Positions 9,616 through 17,714 of a stretch of DNA of 64,000 nucleotides are shown here, piece by piece. The stretch comes from Olivibacter sitiensis DSM 17696 (GTDB lineage: Bacteria > Bacteroidota > Bacteroidia > Sphingobacteriales > Sphingobacteriaceae), in NCBI RefSeq assembly GCF_000427965.1, contig NZ_ATZA01000004.1, positions 1-64,000 of the forward strand, written 5' to 3'. The position numbers and the translations under genes are program-made. The notes below the pieces were generated by a model that saw nothing but the letters and a program-made list of their open reading frames with translations, did not search any database and was not told where the DNA came from. Each line of letters starts with the position of its first letter. The first letter of the stretch is position 1.

Positions 9616-11253
9616 ATGTCAAAACTAGTTAAATATAACGTCGAAGCACGCGACTCATTGAAAAAAGGCGTGGATATCTTGGCTAACGCCGTGAAAGTAA
9701 CCCTAGGACCTAAAGGGCGTAACGTCATTATCGAAAAGAAATTCGGATCGCCATCAATCACTAAGGATGGTGTTTCTGTAGCAAAGGAAATCGACCTGAA
9801 AGATCCTTTGGAAAACATGGGAGCCCAAATGGTAAAAGAAGTAGCGTCCAAAACAGCCGACCAAGCAGGTGATGGAACTACTACCGCTACCGTATTGGCA
9901 CAAGCCATTGTAAGTGCCGGTATCAAGAACGTAGCCGCTGGTGCTAATCCCATGGATTTGAAACGCGGTATAGACAAGGCCGTAGCTGCTATAGTTACCG
10001 ATTTGCGCAAGCAATCTCAAACCGTTGGCGAAGATTTTGCAAAAATCAAACAAGTAGCAACTATCTCTGCCAATAACGACGAAGTAATCGGTGAACTGAT
10101 TGCCGAGGCGATGGAAAAGGTAGGCAAGGACGGTGTCATCACCGTAGAAGAAGCAAAAGGTACGGAAACCGAAGTCAAAACCGTAGAAGGTATGCAATTT
10201 GACCGTGGCTACCTTTCTGCCTATTTTGTCACCAATACCGACAAAATGGAAGCAGAACTGGAAAATCCCTACATTTTGATCTACGACAAGAAGATCAGCA
10301 ATATGAAAGAGTTGCTTCCTATCCTAGAAAAACAAGTGCAAACAGGCAAACCATTGTTGATCATTGCAGAAGATTTGGACGGCGAAGCATTGTCGACCTT
10401 GGTGGTAAACAAGATTCGTGGTGCGCTGAAAGTAGCAGCCGTTAAGGCTCCTGGCTTTGGCGATCGTCGTAAGGCCATGTTGGAAGACATCGCCATCTTG
10501 ACCGGCGGTACCGTTATTTCTGAAGAAAGAGGTTTCAAGTTGGAAAACGCAGATCTTTCTTTCTTGGGTCAGGCAGAAAAAGTAGTTATCGACAAAGACA
10601 ACACAACTATCATCAATGGCTCTGGCGAAACAGAACAAATCAAGGCTCGTATCGGTCAAATCAAATCTCAAATAGAGACAACTACATCTGATTACGATCG
10701 CGAAAAATTGCAAGAACGTCTTGCTAAGCTATCTGGCGGTGTTGCTGTTCTTTACGTAGGCGCTGCCACAGAAGTGGAAATGAAAGAAAAGAAAGACCGC
10801 GTAGACGACGCATTGCATGCCACACGCGCTGCCGTTGAAGAAGGCATCGTTGCTGGTGGTGGCGTAGCCTTCATCCGTGCCATCGAGGCGCTGGAAGGCC
10901 TTAAAGGCGACCACGAAGACGAAACTACCGGTATCAATATCATCAAACGCGCAGTAGAAGAACCTCTTCGTCAAATCTGTAACAACGCAGGTATAGAAGG
11001 ATCTATCGTTGTGCAAAAGGTAAAAGAAGGCAAGAGCGATTACGGTTACAATGCTCGCCACGATCGCTATGAAAACCTCATCGGTGCCGGTGTCATAGAC
11101 CCAACTAAAGTATCTCGTGTAGCTTTGGAAAATGCTGCCTCCATAGCAGCTATGCTATTGACTACCGAATGTGTACTGGCAGACGAACCAGAGGAAGAAA
11201 AAGCAGGTGCTGCTGCTCCAGGTATGGGCGGTGGCATGGGCGGCATGATGTAA
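9616..11253 (+). CDS. groEL: Chaperonin GroEL
   Basis: GroEL forms the double-ring ATP-driven folding chamber in the cytoplasm. The 545-residue product is full length, with the ATP-site motif [11 protein letters not shown] near residue 87, conserved apical-domain segments and the Gly/Met-rich tail [10 protein letters not shown]. The 120-bp gap to groES is longer than usual but no other gene lies in it. A strong terminator follows 17 nt after the stop. Codon use is even and consistent with high expression. Confidence 0.99.
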   Translation: MSKLVKYNVEARDSLKKGVDILANAVKVTLGPKGRNVIIEKKFGSPSITKDGVSVAKEIDLKDPLENMGAQMVKEVASKTADQAGDGTTTATVLAQAIVSAGIKNVAAGANPMDLKRGIDKAVAAIVTDLRKQSQTVGEDFAKIKQVATISANNDEVIGELIAEAMEKVGKDGVITVEEAKGTETEVKTVEGMQFDRGYLSAYFVTNTDKMEAELENPYILIYDKKISNMKELLPILEKQVQTGKPLLIIAEDLDGEALSTLVVNKIRGALKVAAVKAPGFGDRRKAMLEDIAILTGGTVISEERGFKLENADLSFLGQAEKVVIDKDNTTIINGSGETEQIKARIGQIKSQIETTTSDYDREKLQERLAKLSGGVAVLYVGAATEVEMKEKKDRVDDALHATRAAVEEGIVAGGGVAFIRAIEALEGLKGDHEDETTGINIIKRAVEEPLRQICNNAGIEGSIVVQKVKEGKSDYGYNARHDRYENLIGAGVIDPTKVSRVALENAASIAAMLLTTECVLADEPEEEKAGAAAPGMGGGMGGMM

Positions 11254-11270
11254 GAGTAACATTCATGCAC

Positions 11271-11309
11271 AAAAAAGCGGAACATTTGTTAAAATGTTCC
11301 GCTTTTTTT
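11271..11309 (+). terminator. Rho-independent terminator after groEL
   Basis: A long stem with arms AAAAGCGGAACATTT and AAATGTTCCGCTTTT is followed by a T-rich tract. The A run on the other side could also serve the opposite strand. Confidence 0.9.
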
Positions 11310-11342
11310 ATTTTTTATCTAAGACAACCCGAAAACATAAGA

Positions 11343-11789
11343 TCATAAGCCTGTCTTTTGAGTAGGTTTCACCACTACCCTTCTCTTGGTCTTATTAGGT
11401 TTTATAAAGGAAGTTAATTTGCTGATCCCAGCAGCAATCCTATCTTTATTCAGCATGCCTGCTGCTTGATTAGATGCAAATGCCAGGACAATGCGCTTAA
11501 TAAAACCAGCCTTCCTGAACAATACCTTATTGACAAAAAACGGCAATCCCAACTGCAATAAACCAGTGATGCTATCGGGATGGAATTCGGAAGATCCTTT
11601 TGACGTGGAGGACTCGCCACCACCTATAAAAAAAGAGCCTAGACTTTTAATGAATCCAAAAGGCTTATTTACTTTCGCTTTTGCCAAAGCTACCTGATTT
11701 GAAAGGAAAAGTTCTTGCTCACTCTTCACCTGCTTCAATCGTGCAATTTCGGCATGCAGCTCAGTAATATTGTTTATTTTATTTCTCAT
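11343..11789 (-). CDS. Hypothetical protein, coiled coil then conserved tail
   Basis: The product is 148 residues from the ATG at 11789, chosen because a strong AAGGAGG lies just upstream, rare in this genome; an in-frame ATG at 11804 is less well placed. The N-terminus is a short coiled coil (about 5-40), followed by a Gly/Ser linker and a hydrophobic region (about 75-130), then a basic tail (KPNKTKRRVVVKPTQK). I recognise no named domain. Its start overlaps the end of the holin-like gene by 11 bp, so the two are translationally coupled, and it probably acts at the membrane with it. Confidence 0.75.
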   Translation of the reverse strand: MRNKINNITELHAEIARLKQVKSEQELFLSNQVALAKAKVNKPFGFIKSLGSFFIGGGESSTSKGSSEFHPDSITGLLQLGLPFFVNKVLFRKAGFIKRIVLAFASNQAAGMLNKDRIAAGISKLTSFIKPNKTKRRVVVKPTQKTGL

Positions 11790-12147
11790 TGTTTCCTCCT
11801 TCATTCCATTTCCTTAAAAACGAATTGACCATCGAACCGCCAATACTACGCTTAATAGCCCCTCCAAAAAGGGATAATAAGATGATTAACAGAAAAAATA
11901 CGGCTCCCGTAACCAAAAAGCCCAAAGCATAGCTGTTCATGAGCTCTCCTAAAAACAATGCGAGTGATATGCTTAGATATACGAGAAGGAAAAATGCAAA
12001 CACAAGCTTTACGATTGTAAGCAATATAACTGGGACAATCTGTGACAATCGCTCTACGGATTGCAAAACAAAAAGATCTTTATTCGTTTGTATGTATTCC
12101 TTTAGCTTGTGTATTACGCCTTTAAGAGAAAATTTTTCGTTTTCCAT
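11779..12147 (-). CDS. Phage holin family (Holin_X-like) membrane protein
   Basis: The 122-residue product has an N-terminal amphipathic segment (KLKEYIQTNKDLF) followed by two to three membrane helices between about residues 35 and 105. This matches the pattern of the Phage_holin_3_6 / YqjE-like superfamily, small inner-membrane proteins often found beside YtxH genes and linked to stress response rather than to phages. There are no phage genes nearby. It overlaps the next gene by 11 bp and lies 250 bp after ytxH on the same strand. Confidence 0.75.
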   Translation of the reverse strand: MENEKFSLKGVIHKLKEYIQTNKDLFVLQSVERLSQIVPVILLTIVKLVFAFFLLVYLSISLALFLGELMNSYALGFLVTGAVFFLLIILLSLFGGAIKRSIGGSMVNSFLRKWNEGGNNEK

Positions 12148-12322
12148 AAATACTTTTTAAATTTTGCCTTTTATATAGGCCCAATTACCCAACGATTAAC
12201 ATTCCCTTGCGTAAGTAAAAGGGATGAAGACATCCTACATATCCTTTCTCTGGATTGATCTGATATAACGTTTCTTCATAATAAAGGCTAGAAAAATTTA
12301 GGCTACGAAAGCCTTATATATT

Positions 12323-12365
12323 GGGTTGCCTATGCCTATTCTCTAACAACAGCGATAGGCAACCC
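12323..12365 (-). terminator. Hairpin terminator after ytxH
   Basis: GGGTTGCCTAT pairs with ATAGGCAACCC around a 21-nt loop. It sits 32 nt after the ytxH stop on the minus strand and separates it from the holin-like gene. The T run is weak. Confidence 0.6.
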
Positions 12366-12396
12366 TCTTCTTATTAACAATTACCTGCTTCTATAT

Positions 12397-12666
12397 TCAG
12401 GCGTGTTCTTCTATAGCGTCCTCTAGTTCCGCTTCACCTTTGTTAATCTTAGATTTGATAGTAGACACCACACGTTCTTTCAAGTCGTTCAATGTTTCTA
12501 CCTGTTCAGCGGTTCTTTCTTTAATAGCATCGCTTAAATCTTTCAAGGAATCGCTGATTTTATCTCTTGTATCGGCACCTTTTTCTGGTGCAAATAAGAT
12601 TCCCAATGCTGCTCCTGCCGCTAGGCCAGCCAAAAGCGCTGCAACCACTTTCCCATTATCATTCAT
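12397..12666 (-). CDS. YtxH domain protein
   Basis: An 89-residue protein with an N-terminal glycine-rich hydrophobic segment (VVAALLAGLAAGAALGILFAPEKG, here split over about residues 7-30) followed by a long charged amphipathic helix. This is the signature of YtxH-like general-stress proteins, which are anchored in the inner membrane with the helix in the cytoplasm. It is 250 bp upstream of the holin-like gene, with a hairpin between. The function is not defined for the family; the stress link is family knowledge. Confidence 0.9.
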   Translation of the reverse strand: MNDNGKVVAALLAGLAAGAALGILFAPEKGADTRDKISDSLKDLSDAIKERTAEQVETLNDLKERVVSTIKSKINKGEAELEDAIEEHA

Positions 12667-12817
12667 AGCTTTTAAAAATTATAAGGTTAAAAAAAACAAT
12701 AATATCCACTAAATCTAAACAAATTACGCCATCCCTTCAGCGCAATTATATAAAAAGCTTCTTTTATAAACTTCTTACAAGGAATACAAACTTAACAGCA
12801 AACAGTTTGCCAAAAAT

Positions 12818-13864
12818 TCATTCTTTGCTAATTCCTCTTTCAGCGTCTCTTACTTCCGCCAATCTATTTGTCTCATATATTTTTATGGTGATCAGGAAAT
12901 AAGAAAGTAACAGCGGGCCAAAAACCAAGCCCATGATACCGAACATTGGAATACCGATGATGACACCAATGATGGTAATGATAGGATGGATGTCGCCTAC
13001 TTTCTTGGCAATAACTAACCGGAGCACATTGTCCACATTAATGACCAGTATCAATGTCCAGAGTAGCATGCCTAATGCATGAGCCGTGTCTCCATCCACA
13101 AATTTTATAATGCATGCTGGTATCACTACCATGGGGGCCCCCACCACGGGAATAAACGAAAGGATAGTACAAATTACTCCCCAAAAAATCGGATCCCCAA
13201 AACCGAAAATATAATAGCCCAAAGCCACCAAACTACCCTGTACTATGGCTATAAATCCTTGGCCCAACACATTTGAATAGGTGATATTCCTTAATTCCAG
13301 TCCAAAGCGAATGGCGTTTTCATCCCTAAAGGGCGAATACCGAAGTAGCCCCCTTTCGAATCCTTTGTAATTGACAAACAAAAAATATAGGAGGAAGTAC
13401 ATCACCGTGATATCCAGAAAAAGCCCCGCCGCACTGTTGAGTACGGACGTCAATAGCCCCCCCGCATAGGTTATGCCTTGTTGTATATTATCGGAAATCA
13501 AGTCTGGTTGATTTAATTTATCTCCCATGAACTTATTAACCTGCTCCACGATCTCATTTATTTGTTCTGGATTCTTGGTAAACGTAATCACCTTCTTGGC
13601 TATCATGCTGATAAATCCATAAACAGGCAGCACGATGACAAACAAAGAACCGACAATCAAGGAGACAGCAGCCAAGGATGGGCGCCACCGCCATTTTTCT
13701 ATCAAAAACACATTGATGGGTCTAAATATGGTATACATCACCAATGTAGCCAAGATGGCACCAAAAATACCCCGAATAGAATAAATAATGAACCCTCCCA
13801 ACACCAGGATGAGTACCAAGGTGATGTTGTTTCTTTGCTTTTGACTAAATAGATTTGTTGACAT
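12818..13864 (-). CDS. AI-2E family transporter (PerM/UPF0118)
   Basis: The product is 348 residues from the ATG at 13864. The longer frame to 13996 would run into the end of the neighbouring hydratase gene and adds a non-conserved leader, so it is rejected. There are about eight membrane helices, an N-terminal pair, a central soluble stretch (about 100-160) and the C-terminal block with HPIITIIGVIIGIPMFG and GLVFGPLLL typical of this family. Members export small molecules or act as Na+/H+ antiporters; the AI-2 role is proven for few. It is 55 bp after the enoyl-CoA hydratase gene on the same strand. Confidence 0.9.
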   Translation of the reverse strand: MSTNLFSQKQRNNITLVLILVLGGFIIYSIRGIFGAILATLVMYTIFRPINVFLIEKWRWRPSLAAVSLIVGSLFVIVLPVYGFISMIAKKVITFTKNPEQINEIVEQVNKFMGDKLNQPDLISDNIQQGITYAGGLLTSVLNSAAGLFLDITVMYFLLYFLFVNYKGFERGLLRYSPFRDENAIRFGLELRNITYSNVLGQGFIAIVQGSLVALGYYIFGFGDPIFWGVICTILSFIPVVGAPMVVIPACIIKFVDGDTAHALGMLLWTLILVINVDNVLRLVIAKKVGDIHPIITIIGVIIGIPMFGIMGLVFGPLLLSYFLITIKIYETNRLAEVRDAERGISKE

Positions 13865-13919
13865 ATACTTCGTTAAATAAAACCTCCATAATGGACAAGG
13901 CTTATGTTTAAACCGCAAT

Positions 13920-14684
13920 TTAAAACTTTGGTTTTCTTTTTTCCAAAAAGGCAGAAACACCTTCCTGAAACTCGCTGTTGCCAAAACAAGATCCAAATTC
14001 CTGGATCTCTACTTCAAATCCTTTTTGGCCAAATACTGCATTGATAGCCCGAATAGCCGCTGATATGGCTTTGGGTGAGCGACTGGCAACCACATCAAGC
14101 ATTTCCTTTGCCTTGGTCAGCAGCTCCTCCCCCGAGACTACATGATTGACAAGACCTATTTGTAACGCTCGTTCTGCCTCTACCATATTGCCCGTAAGGA
14201 TCATTTCAAATGCAAAGCCTTTTCCCACCAATTGAGACAGACGTTGCGTACCACCGTATCCGGGGATAATGCCCAGTGAAACTTCGGGCAAGCCCATCTT
14301 GGCTGTAGTAGAAGCGATACGTATATGGCAAGCCAAAGCCAACTCCAAGCCACCTCCCAAGGCAAAGCCATTGATGGCAGCAACTACTGGTTTCGGTGCA
14401 TTCTGTATGAAGTCAAACAGCCGATGTCCTGCACGGGCCATATCCATGCCCTCTTCCTTTGTACGACCCAAAAACTCCTTGATGTCAGCGCCCGCTACAA
14501 AAGCCTTCTCCCCTTGCCCTGTTAAAACAATCCCACGAACCCGATCGTCGTTGAAGACCTCGCTGAAAGCCGAGTACAATTCATCCAAGGTGACCTTATT
14601 CAGCGCATTCAGTGCTTTTTCCCTATTGATTGCAATAGTGGCTATATTCCCTTCTATTTCTGTTATAAGATTGATATAGGACAT
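13920..14684 (-). CDS. Enoyl-CoA hydratase/isomerase family protein
   Basis: A 254-residue crotonase-fold enzyme, probably hydrating 2-enoyl-CoA in fatty-acid or amino-acid degradation. Visible features are the CoA-binding NREKALNAL region (about 20-28), the oxyanion-hole segments AFVAGADIKEF (about 62-72) and ALGGGLELALACH (about 106-118), and LPEVSLGIIPGYGGTQRL (about 133-150), which carries the second catalytic glutamate. All are intact. The substrate cannot be told from sequence. The AI-2E permease gene follows on the same strand. Confidence 0.92.
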   Translation of the reverse strand: MSYINLITEIEGNIATIAINREKALNALNKVTLDELYSAFSEVFNDDRVRGIVLTGQGEKAFVAGADIKEFLGRTKEEGMDMARAGHRLFDFIQNAPKPVVAAINGFALGGGLELALACHIRIASTTAKMGLPEVSLGIIPGYGGTQRLSQLVGKGFAFEMILTGNMVEAERALQIGLVNHVVSGEELLTKAKEMLDVVASRSPKAISAAIRAINAVFGQKGFEVEIQEFGSCFGNSEFQEGVSAFLEKRKPKF

Positions 14685-14805
14685 AATTATGCAGCTTTTT
14701 TTGGTTTAAACATTTTTGATATACATCAACTCTATTTCCGTCCAATATAGTGAAATTTTCTATTCGTTCGCCTCTTTAGAAATCTTAACAATTTTTAACA
14801 TGCTC

Positions 14806-14844
14806 TACATTTGTAATTGTCACATTATTACGATATTTTCGTAA
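14806..14844 (+). promoter_or_regulatory. Promoter and palindromic operator before GLPGLI gene 1
   Basis: A -7 box TACATTTG (14806-14813) is followed by a near-perfect palindrome TTACGATATTTTCGTAA at 14828-14844, 35 nt before the start codon. The palindrome would overlap or follow the transcription start, a typical repressor position. A matching site lies before the next GLPGLI gene. Confidence 0.65.
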
Positions 14845-14878
14845 ATCAATTAATCATTCAGAGAATAACAAGTATCAT

Positions 14879-15772
14879 ATGAAACATTTCGCTACACTCT
14901 TCTTTATTGCACAGCTGCTTACGGGCGGTTGCCACGCGCTGGCGCAGGAAGCCAACACTGCACTCGTCAGTATCACATATGATTTTGTACATGTCAACGA
15001 TACGACTAACAGGGAAAAGCCGATCAAAGAAGAAATGATCCTCTATTTGGGAGAAAAAGGAAGTGTCTACAAAAGTCTTACGAAAGAAAAAGCCATGAAA
15101 GCTGCACAAGAAAAACTGCTGGAGACACTTGGTCCCGAGCGGGCCAGGAATTTCACAACCAGTCGAAGCTTCTCCTTTGGAGGAGCGGGGATGTCGAACG
15201 ATGATCTCTTTCAATTTCCCGGGCAAGGAAAGCTCGTAACTTCCAGTAAACTGGGCATGAACGATTACCTTATAGAAAACCCCTTGCCCAAGATAGACTG
15301 GCAAATAAAGGAGGACACGAAAGAAATAGGTGGTTATGACTGTCAACTGGCTACTGGTCATTATGCCGGTCGCGATTATAGCGCATGGTTTTGCCCGGAA
15401 CTGCCTTTCTCGGCAGGTCCCTGGAAATTTTCAGGGCTTCCGGGTGTCATACTTGAAATAGCCGACAGCAAGGAAGAGGTTATATTCAGGTTCAAGGAGC
15501 TCCAAAAGCTGGAAACAGACGCCCCGCAAATCGCGTTACCCGAAGGGGCATTGAAGACTACCGAAAAGAATTTTGCCAATGCCAAAGAAGCTTTTGAGCA
15601 AAATCCGACCGCTGGAATGAATGCACCTCCCGGAGCCATAGTCAAAAGGGTTTTTAAGGACCAATCTGGGAGAGAGATCTCGGCAGACGAAGCAAATGCC
15701 AATCGTCTCCGGGCATTGAAAGAAGCCAAAGAGAGAAATAACAACCCGATAGAACTGAACACCAAAAGATAG
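14879..15772 (+). CDS. GLPGLI family protein 1
   Basis: A 297-residue secreted protein with a signal peptide ending near ALAQE (about residue 24). It contains the family's conserved features: the VNDTTNREKP segment near the N-terminus, IKEDTKEIGGYDCQLATG, the YSAWFCPELPFSAGPW block and GLPGVILEIAD, a variant of the name-giving GLPGLI motif. The C-terminus has the usual NNPIELN ending. The role of GLPGLI proteins is unknown; they often lie beside outer-membrane receptors, as here. It has its own promoter with a palindromic operator and is separated by 206 bp from the next family member. Confidence 0.93.
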   Translation: MKHFATLFFIAQLLTGGCHALAQEANTALVSITYDFVHVNDTTNREKPIKEEMILYLGEKGSVYKSLTKEKAMKAAQEKLLETLGPERARNFTTSRSFSFGGAGMSNDDLFQFPGQGKLVTSSKLGMNDYLIENPLPKIDWQIKEDTKEIGGYDCQLATGHYAGRDYSAWFCPELPFSAGPWKFSGLPGVILEIADSKEEVIFRFKELQKLETDAPQIALPEGALKTTEKNFANAKEAFEQNPTAGMNAPPGAIVKRVFKDQSGREISADEANANRLRALKEAKERNNNPIELNTKR

Positions 15773-15920
15773 ACGAAAGGCAAGTAGTGGCAGTTCCACA
15801 ACTAGCTATGTCCGCTCCGCAAGATCAAGGTAAAACGGGACATCAACCATTGCCCCTTTTGCCTTCTTAATTGCATGGCATCAACAATTTTAACATATTT
15901 CATTTGGCAAAACCATAGAA

Positions 15921-15937
15921 TTACGATATATTCGTAG
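15921..15937 (+). promoter_or_regulatory. Palindromic operator before GLPGLI gene 2
   Basis: TTACGATATATTCGTAG is almost the same as the site at 14828-14844 and lies 42 nt before the start codon. The sequence upstream (an AACAT ... CATTTG context) is also shared between the two sites, so the whole promoter region seems duplicated. Confidence 0.65.
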
Positions 15938-15978
15938 AATAATAATTAAATATTTTTAGACATATTATTGTTCCCAAC

Positions 15979-16887
15979 ATGAAAAGACACCTCATTTCAG
16001 CAATACTGCTACTTAGTGCCTTAACTTCCGCTCGTGCACAGGAAGAAGACACCGCCATGGCCCAAATCAAATACGAATTCATCCATATAGACGATACCAC
16101 GCAGCAAGACAACCCCTACATGGAGGATATGTTATTGCTCATCGGCCCTAGCTCTAGCGTGTATAAAAGCTATACCGCTATCAAGGGTCAGCAGGAGCTG
16201 AAACGGCAGATGGAAGAACAAAAAGGAAACAGCGATATCAAGCTCAATATTGATCTTGGCGGAAAAAGCCGTTCCAACACCATATACTATAACCAGCCTA
16301 AAGACAATAAATTTTACAAAACAGACCGTATAGCTGGGACGGAATACCTTATCGAGGAAAAATATCCGGAACTAGCTTGGCAAATCAGCGAAGAGACCAA
16401 GGATATCAGCGGTTACACCTGCCAAAAAGCCACCACCAATTATGCGGGCAGGAACTACACGGCCTGGTTTACCACTGAACTTCCCTTTCCTTTTGGCCCG
16501 TGGAAACTGAGCGGATTGCCTGGCCTCATCATCGAAGCCGAAGACGACAAACAGGAAGTTCAATTCAAGTATCTCGCATTTGACAAACTAGAGGGAGAGC
16601 AACAGGAAAGTCTACTGGCATCGGAAAAAGCCATCAAGACCAATCAAAAAGCATTTGACAAAGCATTTGAGGCCTTTAGAAAAGATCCAAGTGCTGCTTT
16701 TAGGGCTGCTGGCAGCAATGTGAGACCAGGGAGTAGTGTCACAATGAGTACACCCAACGTTACATCCCCTACGTCCGCCGAAGTAGCCGGCATCAGATCG
16801 GTCACTGTCAGCAGTGGTACCACCTCGAACCCCAACGCCAAAAAGAAAAACAAAAACAATCCTTTAGAATTGAAGGGAGCAAAATGA
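15979..16887 (+). CDS. GLPGLI family protein 2
   Basis: A 302-residue secreted protein with a signal peptide (cleavage near ARAQEE, about residue 21). It shares the family blocks: HIDDTTQQDNPYMEDM, ISEETKDISGYTCQKA, the YTAWFTTELPFPFGPW stretch and GLPGLIIEAED. The last 60 residues are low-complexity Ser, Thr and Ala, then end NNPLELKGAK. It heads an operon with GLPGLI protein 3 (4-bp overlap) and the receptor at 17715 (12-bp gap). It is secreted to the periplasm or beyond; the function is unknown. Confidence 0.94.
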   Translation: MKRHLISAILLLSALTSARAQEEDTAMAQIKYEFIHIDDTTQQDNPYMEDMLLLIGPSSSVYKSYTAIKGQQELKRQMEEQKGNSDIKLNIDLGGKSRSNTIYYNQPKDNKFYKTDRIAGTEYLIEEKYPELAWQISEETKDISGYTCQKATTNYAGRNYTAWFTTELPFPFGPWKLSGLPGLIIEAEDDKQEVQFKYLAFDKLEGEQQESLLASEKAIKTNQKAFDKAFEAFRKDPSAAFRAAGSNVRPGSSVTMSTPNVTSPTSAEVAGIRSVTVSSGTTSNPNAKKKNKNNPLELKGAK

Positions 16888-17702
16888 AAAGCAAAAAAAA
16901 CTATTGGATACTCGCACTAAACGCCATACTGGCATTCAGCGCAAACGCACAGCAGGCCAACACGATCATTGCCAAGGCAACCTATCATTTCGTCTATATA
17001 GATGACACTACGCAACGCGATAAGCCACGTCAAGAGGATATGGTGTTATACTTAGGAAAAGAGGCCAGTCTCTATAGAAGAGTAGCCGAAGAAGAATCGC
17101 AATTTTACCAGCACAAAGCTGCCGGCGGATCGGACGCCAATTTTGACCTGAACAGCCTATTGGAAAAAACTGCCTCACAAATTTCCTTTCCCAAGGAAAA
17201 CAAAAGCTACACCGTAGAACGCATCATAGAGAGCATGTTCCTCATATCGGACACCCTCCCAAATATACCGTGGCAGATAGTAGATGAAAACAAGGAAATA
17301 GGCGGTTATAACGCACAGAAAGCCATTGCACATTTCAAGGGAAGAACCTACACGGCATGGTTTTCTGCCGATGTTCCTTTCCCATTCGGCCCATGGAAAC
17401 TGCAAGGTCTGCCCGGATTGATACTCGAAGCAGCCGACAATAAAGGGGAAGTGGCATTTCAATACCTCGGTTTTGAACAACTGCCGCAGCGAAACACCGT
17501 CATCGCTGTACCGAAAGATATCAAAATCAAAAAGTTAAGTCAAAAAAATTTCAACAAAATTCATCAGGCATTTCTAGCCGACCCCAGCTCGTTCATCAAG
17601 GCTACCACCGGTGCCACCTCGGTGGCGGCCGGAAGGCCAGCCGGTGCTGGTGCAAACTTCAAACCGAAACAACAAAACAATCCATTAGAGTTGGAAAACT
17701 AA
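16884..17702 (+). CDS. GLPGLI family protein 3
   Basis: A 272-residue secreted protein with a signal peptide (cleavage near ANAQQ, about residue 23). It has YIDDTTQRDKPRQEDM, VDENKEIGGYNAQKA, the YTAWFSADVPFPFGPW block and GLPGLILEAAD. The cysteine after GGY in the other paralogues is Ala here, so a possible disulfide is lost. It ends NNPLELEN. Its ATG overlaps the stop of the previous gene by 4 bp, so translation is coupled. The receptor gene follows after 12 bp. Confidence 0.94.
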   Translation: MKSKKNYWILALNAILAFSANAQQANTIIAKATYHFVYIDDTTQRDKPRQEDMVLYLGKEASLYRRVAEEESQFYQHKAAGGSDANFDLNSLLEKTASQISFPKENKSYTVERIIESMFLISDTLPNIPWQIVDENKEIGGYNAQKAIAHFKGRTYTAWFSADVPFPFGPWKLQGLPGLILEAADNKGEVAFQYLGFEQLPQRNTVIAVPKDIKIKKLSQKNFNKIHQAFLADPSSFIKATTGATSVAAGRPAGAGANFKPKQQNNPLELEN

Positions 17703-17714
17703 TACCTCACAAGC

